DNA of 41,283 bases from an uncultured Rhodopila sp. (GTDB lineage: Bacteria > Pseudomonadota > Alphaproteobacteria > Acetobacterales > Acetobacteraceae): contig CAIZFE010000010.1 in NCBI GenBank assembly GCA_903932145.1, positions 1 to 41,283 on the forward strand, given 5' to 3'. The notes below the pieces were generated by a model that was not told the DNA's origin, searched no databases, and was given only the letters and a program-made list of their open reading frames with translations. A program made the position numbers and the translations under genes. How positions within the stretch are numbered: position 1 is the first letter of the stretch; every line of letters begins with the position of its first letter. Below, one piece after another: positions 26,181-33,551 of the stretch.

Positions 26181-26338
26181 GTCGTGGTGCGCGAAGGCGC
26201 ACCATTCGCACATCGTCATGGTGCGCTAAGGCGCACCATACACGTCTTTGTTTTCAATAATAGAAAGACGTGGATGCCGACCTTCGTCGGCATGACGGGT
26301 CAGGGTTGCCGACCTTCGTCGGCGTGACGGGGCAGGGT
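26181..26338. repeat. cluster of five small hairpins with a 32-bp direct repeat
   Basis: GGTGCGC/GCGCACC (26186-26203), ATGGTGCGC/GCGCACCAT (26218-26239), CACGTCTTT/AAAGACGTG (26241-26272) and ATGCCGAC/GTCGGCAT (26274-26293) are perfect stems. Then a 32-bp unit starting TGCCGACCTTCGTCGGC is present twice in tandem (26275-26306 and 26307-26338), each with its own stem. The cluster fills the gap between the convergent ends of the NifU gene and the MFS gene, so it may end transcription from both sides. Confidence 0.85.
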
Positions 26339-26384
26339 TGCCAAATGATCAATGGCCACGCCCCAACCAGCGCCTCTGCCTGAA

Positions 26385-27605
26385 TTACTCCGCCGCCGCC
26401 GGGACCATCGCCTGCGCCCACAGTTCCGGCTTCAGCTCCTCCTCCCGGTTCGGGAAGAACAGCGCGCAGCCCAGCGTCACCACCGAGAACCCCGACAGCA
26501 GCATCGTCACCGCCGCCACGCTGCCGGTGCGCTCATACAGGACGGACACCACCGGCGCCGCCGCCGCCGCGCCCAGGAACCCGACGAAGAACCGGACCGA
26601 ATAAATCCGAGCGCGCAGCGCCGGAGAAATATAGCGGGCGGCCATCGTCTCGTTCACCGTCACCTGCCCGAAGATCGAGGCTGCGACAGCCCCCGCCAGC
26701 GGCAGCACCAGCCAGCCCTGCGCGAACGACAGCGCCAGCATCGCCGGCGCCAGCACCATGCTGACCGGCAGAAAGACCCGCTTCAGCGTGTTGCGGTCGA
26801 TCATCCGCCCCACGGAAAACTGCGTCAGCGCCCCGCACAGCGTCACCAGGAACGCCGCCAGCCCGACCAGCGGCAGCAGCGTGGCATTCCCCGCCAACCG
26901 CTCCTGCATCAGCTTCGGCAGCAGGATCGTGTACGCATTGAACACCAGCCCCGAGGACATCGCGATCAGCATCAGCACCACAACCGCGCGACGCACCAAG
27001 TGCGGCGGAATGGCCGGGAACGGCCGCGACCCGACATGCGTGCTGGCCGCCGCCAGCGGTGTCCGCATCCACAACACGCCCGCCACCGCGCACAGCACGC
27101 CGGGAGCCACGAACGCCGCCCGCCAGCCGATCTGATTGGCCAGGAACGCCGTCACAACCGGCGCCAGTGCCACGCCCAGATTGCCGAACACGCCGTTCAC
27201 CCCGATGGAACGGCCGGGTTTGTCGCCTGCCGCCTCCACCAGCATGGTCGTGCCGATCGGGTGATAGATCGCGGCGAACGCGCCCGCACCCGCCAGCGCC
27301 ACCGCCAGCATCACGGGAGAATGCGCGAAACCGGCGGCGATCAGGCTGCATCCGGTCCCCAGGAAAAAGGCCGTCATCAGCACTTTCCGCCCGAAGCGCT
27401 GCGCCAGCCAGCCCTGAGGCAGCGACAGCAGCCCGTACAGCACGAACATCCCCGTCGCCAACGCCAGGATCGGCGCGTACGACTCCCCGAACAATCCGCC
27501 GGGAACCGCCATCGCCAGCACGGCGGTGGGCAGGATCAGCAGGCTGTAGTGGGTGAACGTGTGCGCCGTATTGATGAATACGATCTGACGAGCCGCAGGC
27601 GTCAT
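26385..27605 (-). CDS. MFS transporter
   Basis: The protein has 406 residues from ATG 27605 and 12 predicted helices. Seen: VFINTAHTFTHYSLLILPTAV at helix 1, LPQGWLAQRFGRKVLM (the MFS loop 2-3 signature), GAGAFAAIYHPIGTTMLVEAAG and GVNGVFGNLGVALAPVV, resembling the fosmidomycin-resistance (Fsr)-like efflux branch. A longer frame upstream runs into the divergent regulator gene and is not real. The gene starts 42 bp from a divergent AraC-type regulator, which probably controls it. Confidence 0.9.
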   Translation of the reverse strand: MTPAARQIVFINTAHTFTHYSLLILPTAVLAMAVPGGLFGESYAPILALATGMFVLYGLLSLPQGWLAQRFGRKVLMTAFFLGTGCSLIAAGFAHSPVMLAVALAGAGAFAAIYHPIGTTMLVEAAGDKPGRSIGVNGVFGNLGVALAPVVTAFLANQIGWRAAFVAPGVLCAVAGVLWMRTPLAAASTHVGSRPFPAIPPHLVRRAVVVLMLIAMSSGLVFNAYTILLPKLMQERLAGNATLLPLVGLAAFLVTLCGALTQFSVGRMIDRNTLKRVFLPVSMVLAPAMLALSFAQGWLVLPLAGAVAASIFGQVTVNETMAARYISPALRARIYSVRFFVGFLGAAAAAPVVSVLYERTGSVAAVTMLLSGFSVVTLGCALFFPNREEELKPELWAQAMVPAAAE

Positions 27606-27647
27606 AACCAGGTTTCCTTCGCTTTGGCGGGACTGTAGGCTGTCCCT

Positions 27648-28460
27648 ATGGCGATGTCTGGCCAAATTCTGTCGGGAACCGGCCAAACCCGGTTGCAACC
27701 GTTCGAACAGGCGCCTCGCCCGGTCGCCGGCTATGCGCACGATTACCAATCCGGCCACGACACCGGCCTGCATCGGCATCCCCGCGCGCAGCTTTTGTTC
27801 GCCACCGCCGGGGTGATGCGCGTTTCCACCGAACCCGCCACGTTCATCGTCCCACCGGGAACCGGCCTCTGGGTGCCGGCGGACACCACCCACGCGGTGC
27901 GCATGGATGGACAGGTCCGGATGCGCGCTTTGTTCCTGCGGGCGGACGCGGCGGCCTCCGGTCCCGCGGCAACCACCGTGATCGCGGTGTCGCCGCTGCT
28001 GCGCGAGCTGATCCTGACGGTGTGCGCCGAACCCGTCGTGTGGGACCAGCGCGGGCCGATCCGCCTGGTCGCCGCCCTCGCGCTGCACGAGATCGGCCGG
28101 GCAGGGACGCGGCCGCTGTCCTTGCCCGCCTGCCGCGATCCCCGGTTGGCCCGCGTCGCGGCGGCGTTGATTGCCAATCCGGCCGATCCGCGTGACCTTG
28201 ACGCGTTTGCCGATGTCGCCGGAGCCTCGGTGCGGACGCTCGCGCGATTATTCCGAGCGGAGACGGGCATGAGCTTCCAGCAGTGGCGGCGCCAGTTGCG
28301 CATGACGGAGGCTCTGGCCCAAATCGCCGGGGGCGTCCCACCCGCAAAAGTCGCCGCAGCGGTCGGATACGCCAGCGTGCCGGCATTCGGTGCGGCGTTT
28401 CGCGAGACGTTCGGGGTCACGCCGGCAACGGTGGCGCCCGGTTCGGAAAAACGACCATAA
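27648..28460 (+). CDS. AraC-family transcriptional regulator (NimR-like)
   Basis: The protein has 270 residues from ATG 27648. The N-terminal cupin domain has HRHPRAQLLFATAGVMRVSTE and IVPPGTGLWVPADTTHAV (residues about 40-85). The C-terminal two-helix-turn-helix AraC domain (about 185-262) has VAGASVRTLARLFRAETGMSFQQWRRQLRM and VAAAVGYASVPAFGAAFRETFGVTP. This architecture matches NimR-type regulators of adjacent MFS exporters. The two genes are divergent with only 42 bp between starts, so promoters and operator must overlap. Confidence 0.92.
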   Translation: MAMSGQILSGTGQTRLQPFEQAPRPVAGYAHDYQSGHDTGLHRHPRAQLLFATAGVMRVSTEPATFIVPPGTGLWVPADTTHAVRMDGQVRMRALFLRADAAASGPAATTVIAVSPLLRELILTVCAEPVVWDQRGPIRLVAALALHEIGRAGTRPLSLPACRDPRLARVAAALIANPADPRDLDAFADVAGASVRTLARLFRAETGMSFQQWRRQLRMTEALAQIAGGVPPAKVAAAVGYASVPAFGAAFRETFGVTPATVAPGSEKRP

Positions 28461-28571
28461 AGGCGAATCTTTCGATGTCAGCGGTGATCATATCAACGGC
28501 TGTTGACGCCGAGTCTCCGCCCGGACGTGGAAATAGCCAATCCCGGACAACCGGAGATGCTGAGAGGTGGC

Positions 28572-28883
28572 CTAAGCCTCGTCGCCACGGAAAAGCGCGG
28601 GGATGTCCCGATGTCCCTCGATAATGTTCACCACCTGGAACGTCGCCTCGGTGTATCGGAAGAAAATGACGTAATTTTTGAAAGCAAAGCTGCGGATATC
28701 CGGCAGAAGGTTAGGCCGAGCCCGCCCCGGCGTTCCGGGTAATGAGGCCAGTTTCGCACATTGCTGGTTCAGAACCGCCACGAAGCGTTCGCCGACCGTG
28801 ATATTACCGCTTGTCCGAGCAATATAGGCCTGGATGTGCGCGAGGTCGCGTTGCGCGGCTGGCAGATATTCCAGACGGCGCAC
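28572..28883 (-). CDS. ParE/RelE-family toxin
   Basis: Toxin of a type II module, with 103 residues. Seen: LEYLPAAQRDLAHIQAYIARTSGN, then LASLPGTPGRARPNLLPDIRSFAFKNYVIFFRYTEATFQVVNIIEGHRDIPALF, the standard ParE fold order. The start is GTG 28883, lying directly against the antitoxin stop with no intervening base, so translation is coupled. ParE toxins usually poison DNA gyrase, while RelE ones cut mRNA. The sequence favours ParE because of its ParD partner. Confidence 0.93.
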   Translation of the reverse strand: MRRLEYLPAAQRDLAHIQAYIARTSGNITVGERFVAVLNQQCAKLASLPGTPGRARPNLLPDIRSFAFKNYVIFFRYTEATFQVVNIIEGHRDIPALFRGDEA

Positions 28884-29129
28884 TCAGAGGCCGGACTGAG
28901 CGAGTTTGGCTGCCTCGCTGGCCAGGAAAGCCTTCAGGTCGTCCTCGCTCCCCGGGTTCCCTTCGGCGATCGACGCACTCAGCATGTCGCGCAACGCTAG
29001 CAGTTTGGCCTCGCGTTCCTCGACGAGACGCAACCCTTCACGGACGACCTCGCTGGCGGAGCCGTAGCGGCCCTCCTTTACGAGGGAAGCGATAAAGCCT
29101 TCCCAGCGCGATCCCACGGACACGTTCAT
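28884..29129 (-). CDS. ParD-family antitoxin
   Basis: The protein has 81 residues. The start is ATG 29129, seven bases after AGGAGG (29137-29142); the adjacent ATG 29132 is spaced only four bases. Seen: a ribbon-helix-helix N-terminus MNVSVGSRWEGFIASLVKEGRYGSASEVVREGLRLVEERE, then an acidic/helical C-terminus that wraps toxin (IAEGNPGSEDDLKAFL). RHH antitoxins repress their own promoter. The downstream toxin abuts directly. Confidence 0.94.
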   Translation of the reverse strand: MNVSVGSRWEGFIASLVKEGRYGSASEVVREGLRLVEEREAKLLALRDMLSASIAEGNPGSEDDLKAFLASEAAKLAQSGL

Positions 29130-29164
29130 CATCGGACCTCCTGATGCAGCGGTGTTCGAGCACG

Positions 29165-29195
29165 ATAGCACAAAATGCCCAAGATATGCCATCAA
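29165..29195 (-). promoter_or_regulatory. candidate ParDE promoter
   Basis: On the minus strand TTGATG (29190-29195) and TGCTAT (29165-29170) sit 19 bp apart, about 30 bp upstream of the parD start. The -10 is a good match, but the spacing is long. The imperfect dyad GTGCTCGAACAC (29152-29163) just downstream could be an operator. Confidence 0.35.
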
Positions 29196-29456
29196 GAGTT
29201 CACCGCCCGAAGTCTATTGGCCGCGTCGGTGTGGCTTCGTCCCGCGAAATATGGCTGCGGCAAGGGTTGCCAAAACCGTCGGATACGCGAGCGGCCGGCG
29301 CTCGGGCGACCTAACGTGAGACGTTCAGGATATCGCCCGCGACGGGGGCGTCAGAACCCGGACCGTGCCGTCTGATCGATCGCCGCGCTGAAATCCCGGC
29401 TTTGCGTCCGGAGGGGGGAGGACAAGACGCGCCGGGCGTGGCAAGATGCCTTCGTC

Positions 29457-29993
29457 ATGCGCCAACTCTTGCTCTTACGGCACGCCAAGTCCTCCTGGGA
29501 CGATCCCGCGATGTCCGACCGGGACCGCCCGATCAACGCGCGCGGCCGCCGATCGGCCGCGTCGATGCGGCTGGCGATGCGCAATCTCGGCCTCGCCCCC
29601 GACGTCGTCCTCGTCTCCACCGCTCGGCGTACCCTTGAAACGCTGGATGCGCTGGAACCCTGGGACGACACGCCCCTGGTCGAGCCGATGGACAGCCTGT
29701 ACCTCGCCAATCCGTTGCAGTTGACGGCGGCGTTGCACGGCGTGGCCGAAACGGTGCGTAGCGTGCTGCTGATCGGCCATAACCCCGGCCTGCACGATCT
29801 GGCGATGGAACTCGCCGGCCCGCGCGCGATGACCGCTGGCGGCGTCAACGAAGCGGCGCTCGCCAAAGGCTTCCCGACCTGTGCGCTGGCGGAGTTCGTC
29901 GTCGCCGGGTCCTGGTGGGATCTGCGGGAAGGCGGCGGCCGTTTGGTGCGGTTCCTGACCCCGGCAATGCTCGAGGGCTCCGGTTTATCCTGA
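29457..29993 (+). CDS. SixA-type histidine phosphatase
   Basis: The protein has 178 residues from ATG 29457. It belongs to the phosphoglycerate-mutase-like histidine phosphatase superfamily: RHA at 8-10 (LLLLRHAKSSWDD, nucleophile H9), R57/R58 in STARRTLETL and H108 in LIGHNPGLHDLA. SixA acts on phosphohistidine in phosphorelays and in the nitrogen PTS; here the target is unknown. The stop overlaps the next start (TGATG), so it is cotranscribed with the CYTH-CHAD gene. Confidence 0.92.
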   Translation: MRQLLLLRHAKSSWDDPAMSDRDRPINARGRRSAASMRLAMRNLGLAPDVVLVSTARRTLETLDALEPWDDTPLVEPMDSLYLANPLQLTAALHGVAETVRSVLLIGHNPGLHDLAMELAGPRAMTAGGVNEAALAKGFPTCALAEFVVAGSWWDLREGGGRLVRFLTPAMLEGSGLS

Positions 29994-31447
29994 TGGAGTT
30001 GGAACTCGCCGCCGACATCGATGCGGTCGCGGGTTTGTCGCGGCTGAAAGCATTGACCGCGAACCGGGACGGCCGGCCGCGTAACCTGGCGATCAAGATC
30101 GTCTGGCATGACAGTCCTGAACATGCGTTGTTTGAAGACGGGCTGACCCTGGCGGAGCAACGCGGCGCCTGGCGGCTGGAGCGCATCGTGCCCGGTGCGC
30201 AGACGTGGTTGCCCGCGCAGCCGGTGCCCATCGTTGCCGAGGCGCCCGATCGGGAGACGTTGCCTGCTCCGTTGGCACCGCTGGCGGCCTTCGAGGGACG
30301 GCAGTCAATCAGCGTGCATGTCTTCGACGGGCACCCGGTCACGATAACCGTGGCGAAAGGCGTGTTGCGGGCTGTCACTGCCGAACAGCCGGTGGCGCGC
30401 ATCTGGTTGAGTGGCGACGAACAGGCGGTGCGCCAGGCCGCGCTGATGATCGCCGAAGCCGTGCCGGTGTCGGTGCCGCTGGTGTCCCTGGCAGCCGCCG
30501 GCATCGCGCTGGCCACCGGTCGGGGCTCCGCCGTTCGGCATACCGGCGCGCCTGTATTGCCGGTCGGCACGCAGGTGACCGCCGAGGCCCTGGCGCATAT
30601 CCTCGGTCATCTGTTCGATGTGATGTTGGCACATGCCAACGTGTTCCTGCTTGCCCCCGAAAAGCCGATCGAAGCCGTGCATCAGATGCGGGTCGCCGTC
30701 CGGCGTGCGCGGTCGGCGCTGTCGATATTTCGTCCGGCCGTGGCCGAGGGCGCGCTGAACGAAATCGGTGCCGGTCTGAAGCAACTGGGCGGCCTTTTAG
30801 GTCCCAACCGCGACTGGGACGTGTTCACCGATGAAACCGCCCCGGAAATCCGCGCGGCGTTGCCGAATGACGACCGGCTGGATCGCCTGATCGCCGCGGC
30901 CGGCCGGCGGCGCACCGAGTGCCAAAAGACGTTGGCCACCTATCTTGGCAGTTCGGCCTTTCGCGTGCTGGGTATCGAACTGGCCTGGTTCGCGGCGGCC
31001 GAATTCTGGCGCGCGCCGCCGGTTACGACGGATGGGTCTGACCCGCCGGCGCTGGACGCATTTGCCGCCAGGGTGTTGCAGCATCGCTGGAAGAAACTGG
31101 TGTCGGCCGGCAAGGGGATCGAGGACCTGGACATCCCGTCCCTGCACGGCGTGCGGCTGCGCGCCAAGCGGGCGCGTTACGCTGCCGAGATGTTCGCCAC
31201 CTTGCATCACGGCAAATCGGCGCACCGTTTCATTCGCAGATTAAGTGTGTTGCAGCAGCGCCTCGGCGTGTTGAACGATGGCGCGGTGGCGACGCATTTG
31301 CTGGAGGAGCTCGGCGGTCCCGGCGGGCGGCACGCCTACGCCACCGGATTGGTAACCGGCTTCATGGCGGCGCGGGCGGCAAAGATACGCCCCCGAATCA
31401 TCGACGCGTTCGAACGATTCAAACGGCAACCCGCATATTGGGCTTGA
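29993..31447 (+). CDS. CYTH-CHAD domain protein (degenerate CYTH)
   Basis: The protein has 484 residues from ATG 29993. The N-terminal about 190 residues fit a CYTH (triphosphate tunnel) domain in layout, starting MELELAAD, but the metal-binding ExExK signature reads ExE with no lysine, so catalysis is doubtful. The C-terminal CHAD domain (about 200-475) is convincing: HQMRVAVRRARSALSIF (H230), LGPNRDWDVF, HGVRLRAKRARYAAEMF and LQQRLGVLNDGAVATHLL, with the histidines and basic helices that bind polyphosphate. It is cotranscribed with a SixA-type phosphatase. Confidence 0.9.
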   Translation: MELELAADIDAVAGLSRLKALTANRDGRPRNLAIKIVWHDSPEHALFEDGLTLAEQRGAWRLERIVPGAQTWLPAQPVPIVAEAPDRETLPAPLAPLAAFEGRQSISVHVFDGHPVTITVAKGVLRAVTAEQPVARIWLSGDEQAVRQAALMIAEAVPVSVPLVSLAAAGIALATGRGSAVRHTGAPVLPVGTQVTAEALAHILGHLFDVMLAHANVFLLAPEKPIEAVHQMRVAVRRARSALSIFRPAVAEGALNEIGAGLKQLGGLLGPNRDWDVFTDETAPEIRAALPNDDRLDRLIAAAGRRRTECQKTLATYLGSSAFRVLGIELAWFAAAEFWRAPPVTTDGSDPPALDAFAARVLQHRWKKLVSAGKGIEDLDIPSLHGVRLRAKRARYAAEMFATLHHGKSAHRFIRRLSVLQQRLGVLNDGAVATHLLEELGGPGGRHAYATGLVTGFMAARAAKIRPRIIDAFERFKRQPAYWA

Positions 31448-31536
31448 CCGAGGGGCGTCGTATTTGGTATTGGGACACCCGGCTATCCATTGGCATGCCG
31501 TTATGTGTTGGATACAAAACTGTCGGGGGACGGGCT

Positions 31537-32088
31537 GTGTCTTTGAACCACAAACGACGAATTTTTTGTCCGAAACCGGGATCGCGACGATCGCGGCCGC
31601 TGTCGGCCGGCATTGTGCTGACCGCGATCGGTGGTGTGGCCACGGTTATGATCGTGGCATCGTTGTTCGTTCGCTCTTCGGATGCCCCGGCCAGGGTGCC
31701 GGCCAGCCTGCATGTCGCGGCCGAGGCTGATCGGCTGGCGGTCCTCGATGGCGATACGTTGCGTCTGGGTAATCAGGTCGTGCGTTTGGCCGGAATCGCC
31801 GCCCCGGCGCGCGGCTCGGTCTGCCGGGGTGGCGAACAGACCACGGTCGATTGCGGTTCGGAAGCGGCCAATGTCCTGGCCTCCCTGGTGCGCGGCAAGG
31901 CGGTGGAATGTGCGGTATCCGGCCACGACGCCAGGGGCTTCCCGGTGGCCCTCTGCACGGCCGGTGGCCAGGCGTTGAGCGCGACGCTGGTGCGGGACGG
32001 CTGGGCGAAAGCCGAGACCGCCGATCTGCGCGAGCCGGAACTATCGGCCCGAGCGGCCGGGCGTGGCATGTGGCGGGTGGCGCTGTAG
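31537..32088 (+). CDS. membrane-anchored staphylococcal-nuclease-like protein, catalytic residues lost
   Basis: The protein has 183 residues from GTG 31537, after a G-rich ribosome-binding stretch; a frame from 31438 overlaps the CHAD gene and is unlikely. A basic N-terminus is followed by a transmembrane segment (24-45), leaving the remainder outside the cytoplasm. The soluble part has the SNase pattern VLDGDTLRLGNQVVRLAGIAAP and ends with ATLVRDGWAKAETADLREPELSARAAGRGMW, the family's C-terminal helix. In active SNases the loop after the arginine reads D-T-P-E; here it is A-A-P-A, so the acidic residues needed for catalysis are missing. Four extracytoplasmic cysteines (96, 106, 125, 140) may form disulfides. 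Confidence 0.8.
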   Translation: MSLNHKRRIFCPKPGSRRSRPLSAGIVLTAIGGVATVMIVASLFVRSSDAPARVPASLHVAAEADRLAVLDGDTLRLGNQVVRLAGIAAPARGSVCRGGEQTTVDCGSEAANVLASLVRGKAVECAVSGHDARGFPVALCTAGGQALSATLVRDGWAKAETADLREPELSARAAGRGMWRVAL

Positions 32089-32114
32089 CGGTTCAGCCGG
32101 TTTCCGCCTGTTCG

Positions 32115-32158
32115 CATTTCGGATGTCCTCGCGTAAAAGCGGCGGACATATCCGAATG
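32115..32158 (+). promoter_or_regulatory. imperfect inverted repeat before the SAF-domain gene
   Basis: CATTTCGGATGTCC (32115-32128) is answered by GGACATATCCGAATG (32144-32158), complementary apart from small bulges. It ends 11 nt before the ATG. It could be an operator or an mRNA leader hairpin. Confidence 0.4.
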
Positions 32159-32169
32159 GGAAGAAACGC

Positions 32170-33474
32170 ATGAACCTGTATCGTCTGCTGCAAAAGCGCG
32201 CCTCGGCCGGTCGGCCCGTACGGGTCGGCCTGATCGGCGCCGGCAAGTTCGGATCCATGTTCCTGTCGCAGGTGCCGACCACACCCGGGCTGGAAGTGGC
32301 CGCCATCGCCGATCTGTCGCCCGATCGCGCCCGCGCCGCCTGCCGTAACGTCGGCTGGACCGAGGAACGCATCGCCGCCACGAGGTTCGTCGATGACGCC
32401 GCCAAAATGATCGCGTTTCCCGAGGTCGAGGTCGTGATCGAAGCCACCGGCCATGCCCCCGCTGGCATTTTTCATGCTCGCGCGGCGATCCGCGAGGGCA
32501 AGCACATCGTCATGGTCAACGTGGAGGCGGACGTGCTCGCCGGCCCGCTGTTGGCGCGAGAGGCCGAGGCCGCCGGGGTTGTGTACAGCCTCGCCTATGG
32601 CGACCAGCCGGCGTTGATCTGCGAATTGGTCGATTGGGCTCGGTCTTGCGGGTTCCCGGTCATCTCCGCCGGCAAGGGCACGAAATACAGGCCGGAATAC
32701 CATGCCTCCACGCCTGAAACGGTCTGGGGCTATTACGGCCTGACCGCCGAACAGGCGCGGATCGGCGGTATGAACCCGCAGATGTTCAACTCATTCCTTG
32801 ACGGCACGAAATCCGGGATCGAAATGGCGGCGGTCGCCAATGCGTCCGGCCTGACGCCGGCCCCCGATGGTTTGGTGTTTCCGCCGGTCGGGACCCACGA
32901 AATGGCCGAGATGCTGCGTCCCGGCAATGCGGGTACGTTACATCACAGCGGGCAGGTGGAGGTGATCTCCAGTGTGCATCGCGACGGCAGCCCGGTGCGG
33001 AACGATCTGCGCTGGGGCGTGTTCGTGGTGTTCGAGGCGCCGAACGATTACGCGCAACGGTGCTTCCAGGAATACGGGGTGGCAACGGACTCCTCCGGCC
33101 GGGTTACGGCGTTGTACCGGCCGTTTCATCTGATCGGGTTGGAACTGAACGTGTCCATTCTGTCGGCGGCGTTGCGTGGCGAACCCACCGGCACGCCGAC
33201 CGGCTTCCGTGGCGACGTGGTTTCGACCGCCAAGCGTGACCTGAAGGCCGGCGAGATGCTGGACGGTGAGGGCGGTGCTTGCGTCTGGGGCAAACTGATG
33301 CCGGCGGCCGACAGTTTGCGGTTCGGCGGCCTGCCGATCGGACTGGCCAACCGGGTGCCGCTGATCCGCGATGTCGCGTTGGGCCAGCCGGTCACCTGGG
33401 CCGACGTGCGGATCGATACCGAAGACGCCGCGTATCAGTACCGCCGTGCGATGGAGGCTGCCTTTCCGGCGTGA
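32170..33474 (+). CDS. SAF domain-containing NAD(P)-dependent dehydrogenase-like protein
   Basis: The protein has 434 residues from ATG 32170. The N-terminal Rossmann domain has VGLIGAGKFGSMFLSQV (GxGxxG-like, 19-24), VAAIADLSPDRA and VVIEATGHAPAG, followed by a homoserine-dehydrogenase-like catalytic region (SAGKGTKYRPEYHAS). The C-terminal SAF region has TAKRDLKAGEMLDGEGGACVWGKLMPAADS and LPIGLANRVPLIRDVALGQPVTWADV. This architecture is common in proteobacteria as a homoserine dehydrogenase relative of carbohydrate pathways. The substrate is unknown. An imperfect inverted repeat lies upstream at 32115-32158. Confidence 0.88.
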   Translation: MNLYRLLQKRASAGRPVRVGLIGAGKFGSMFLSQVPTTPGLEVAAIADLSPDRARAACRNVGWTEERIAATRFVDDAAKMIAFPEVEVVIEATGHAPAGIFHARAAIREGKHIVMVNVEADVLAGPLLAREAEAAGVVYSLAYGDQPALICELVDWARSCGFPVISAGKGTKYRPEYHASTPETVWGYYGLTAEQARIGGMNPQMFNSFLDGTKSGIEMAAVANASGLTPAPDGLVFPPVGTHEMAEMLRPGNAGTLHHSGQVEVISSVHRDGSPVRNDLRWGVFVVFEAPNDYAQRCFQEYGVATDSSGRVTALYRPFHLIGLELNVSILSAALRGEPTGTPTGFRGDVVSTAKRDLKAGEMLDGEGGACVWGKLMPAADSLRFGGLPIGLANRVPLIRDVALGQPVTWADVRIDTEDAAYQYRRAMEAAFPA

Positions 33475-33520
33475 TGGAATCAGAACGCAAAGGCACTTGA
33501 TACAACTATTAAACGATATA

Positions 33521-33548
33521 GGCTGCCCCACAATCATGTGGGGTGGCC
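33521..33548 (+). promoter_or_regulatory. long hairpin over the ribosome-binding region of the membrane-protein gene
   Basis: CCCCACA (33526-33532) and TGTGGGG (33537-33543) pair perfectly around ATCA, and the stem extends outward to GGCTG/TGGCC with two G-U pairs, giving about 12 bp. The G-rich Shine-Dalgarno-like GGGG lies in the right arm and the ATG follows at 33552. This suggests the fold limits translation. There is no T-tract, so it is not an obvious terminator. Confidence 0.55.
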
Positions 33549-33551
33549 TTG

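Noticed and set aside
26352..27638. 428-codon plus-strand frame, very rich in Arg/His/Gln
   Set aside because: Antisense to the MFS transporter; its composition is that of complement-strand translation.
26606..28088. extension of the MFS frame to position 28088
   Set aside because: The extension is antisense to the AraC-type regulator, and the conserved MFS N-terminus begins at ATG 27605.
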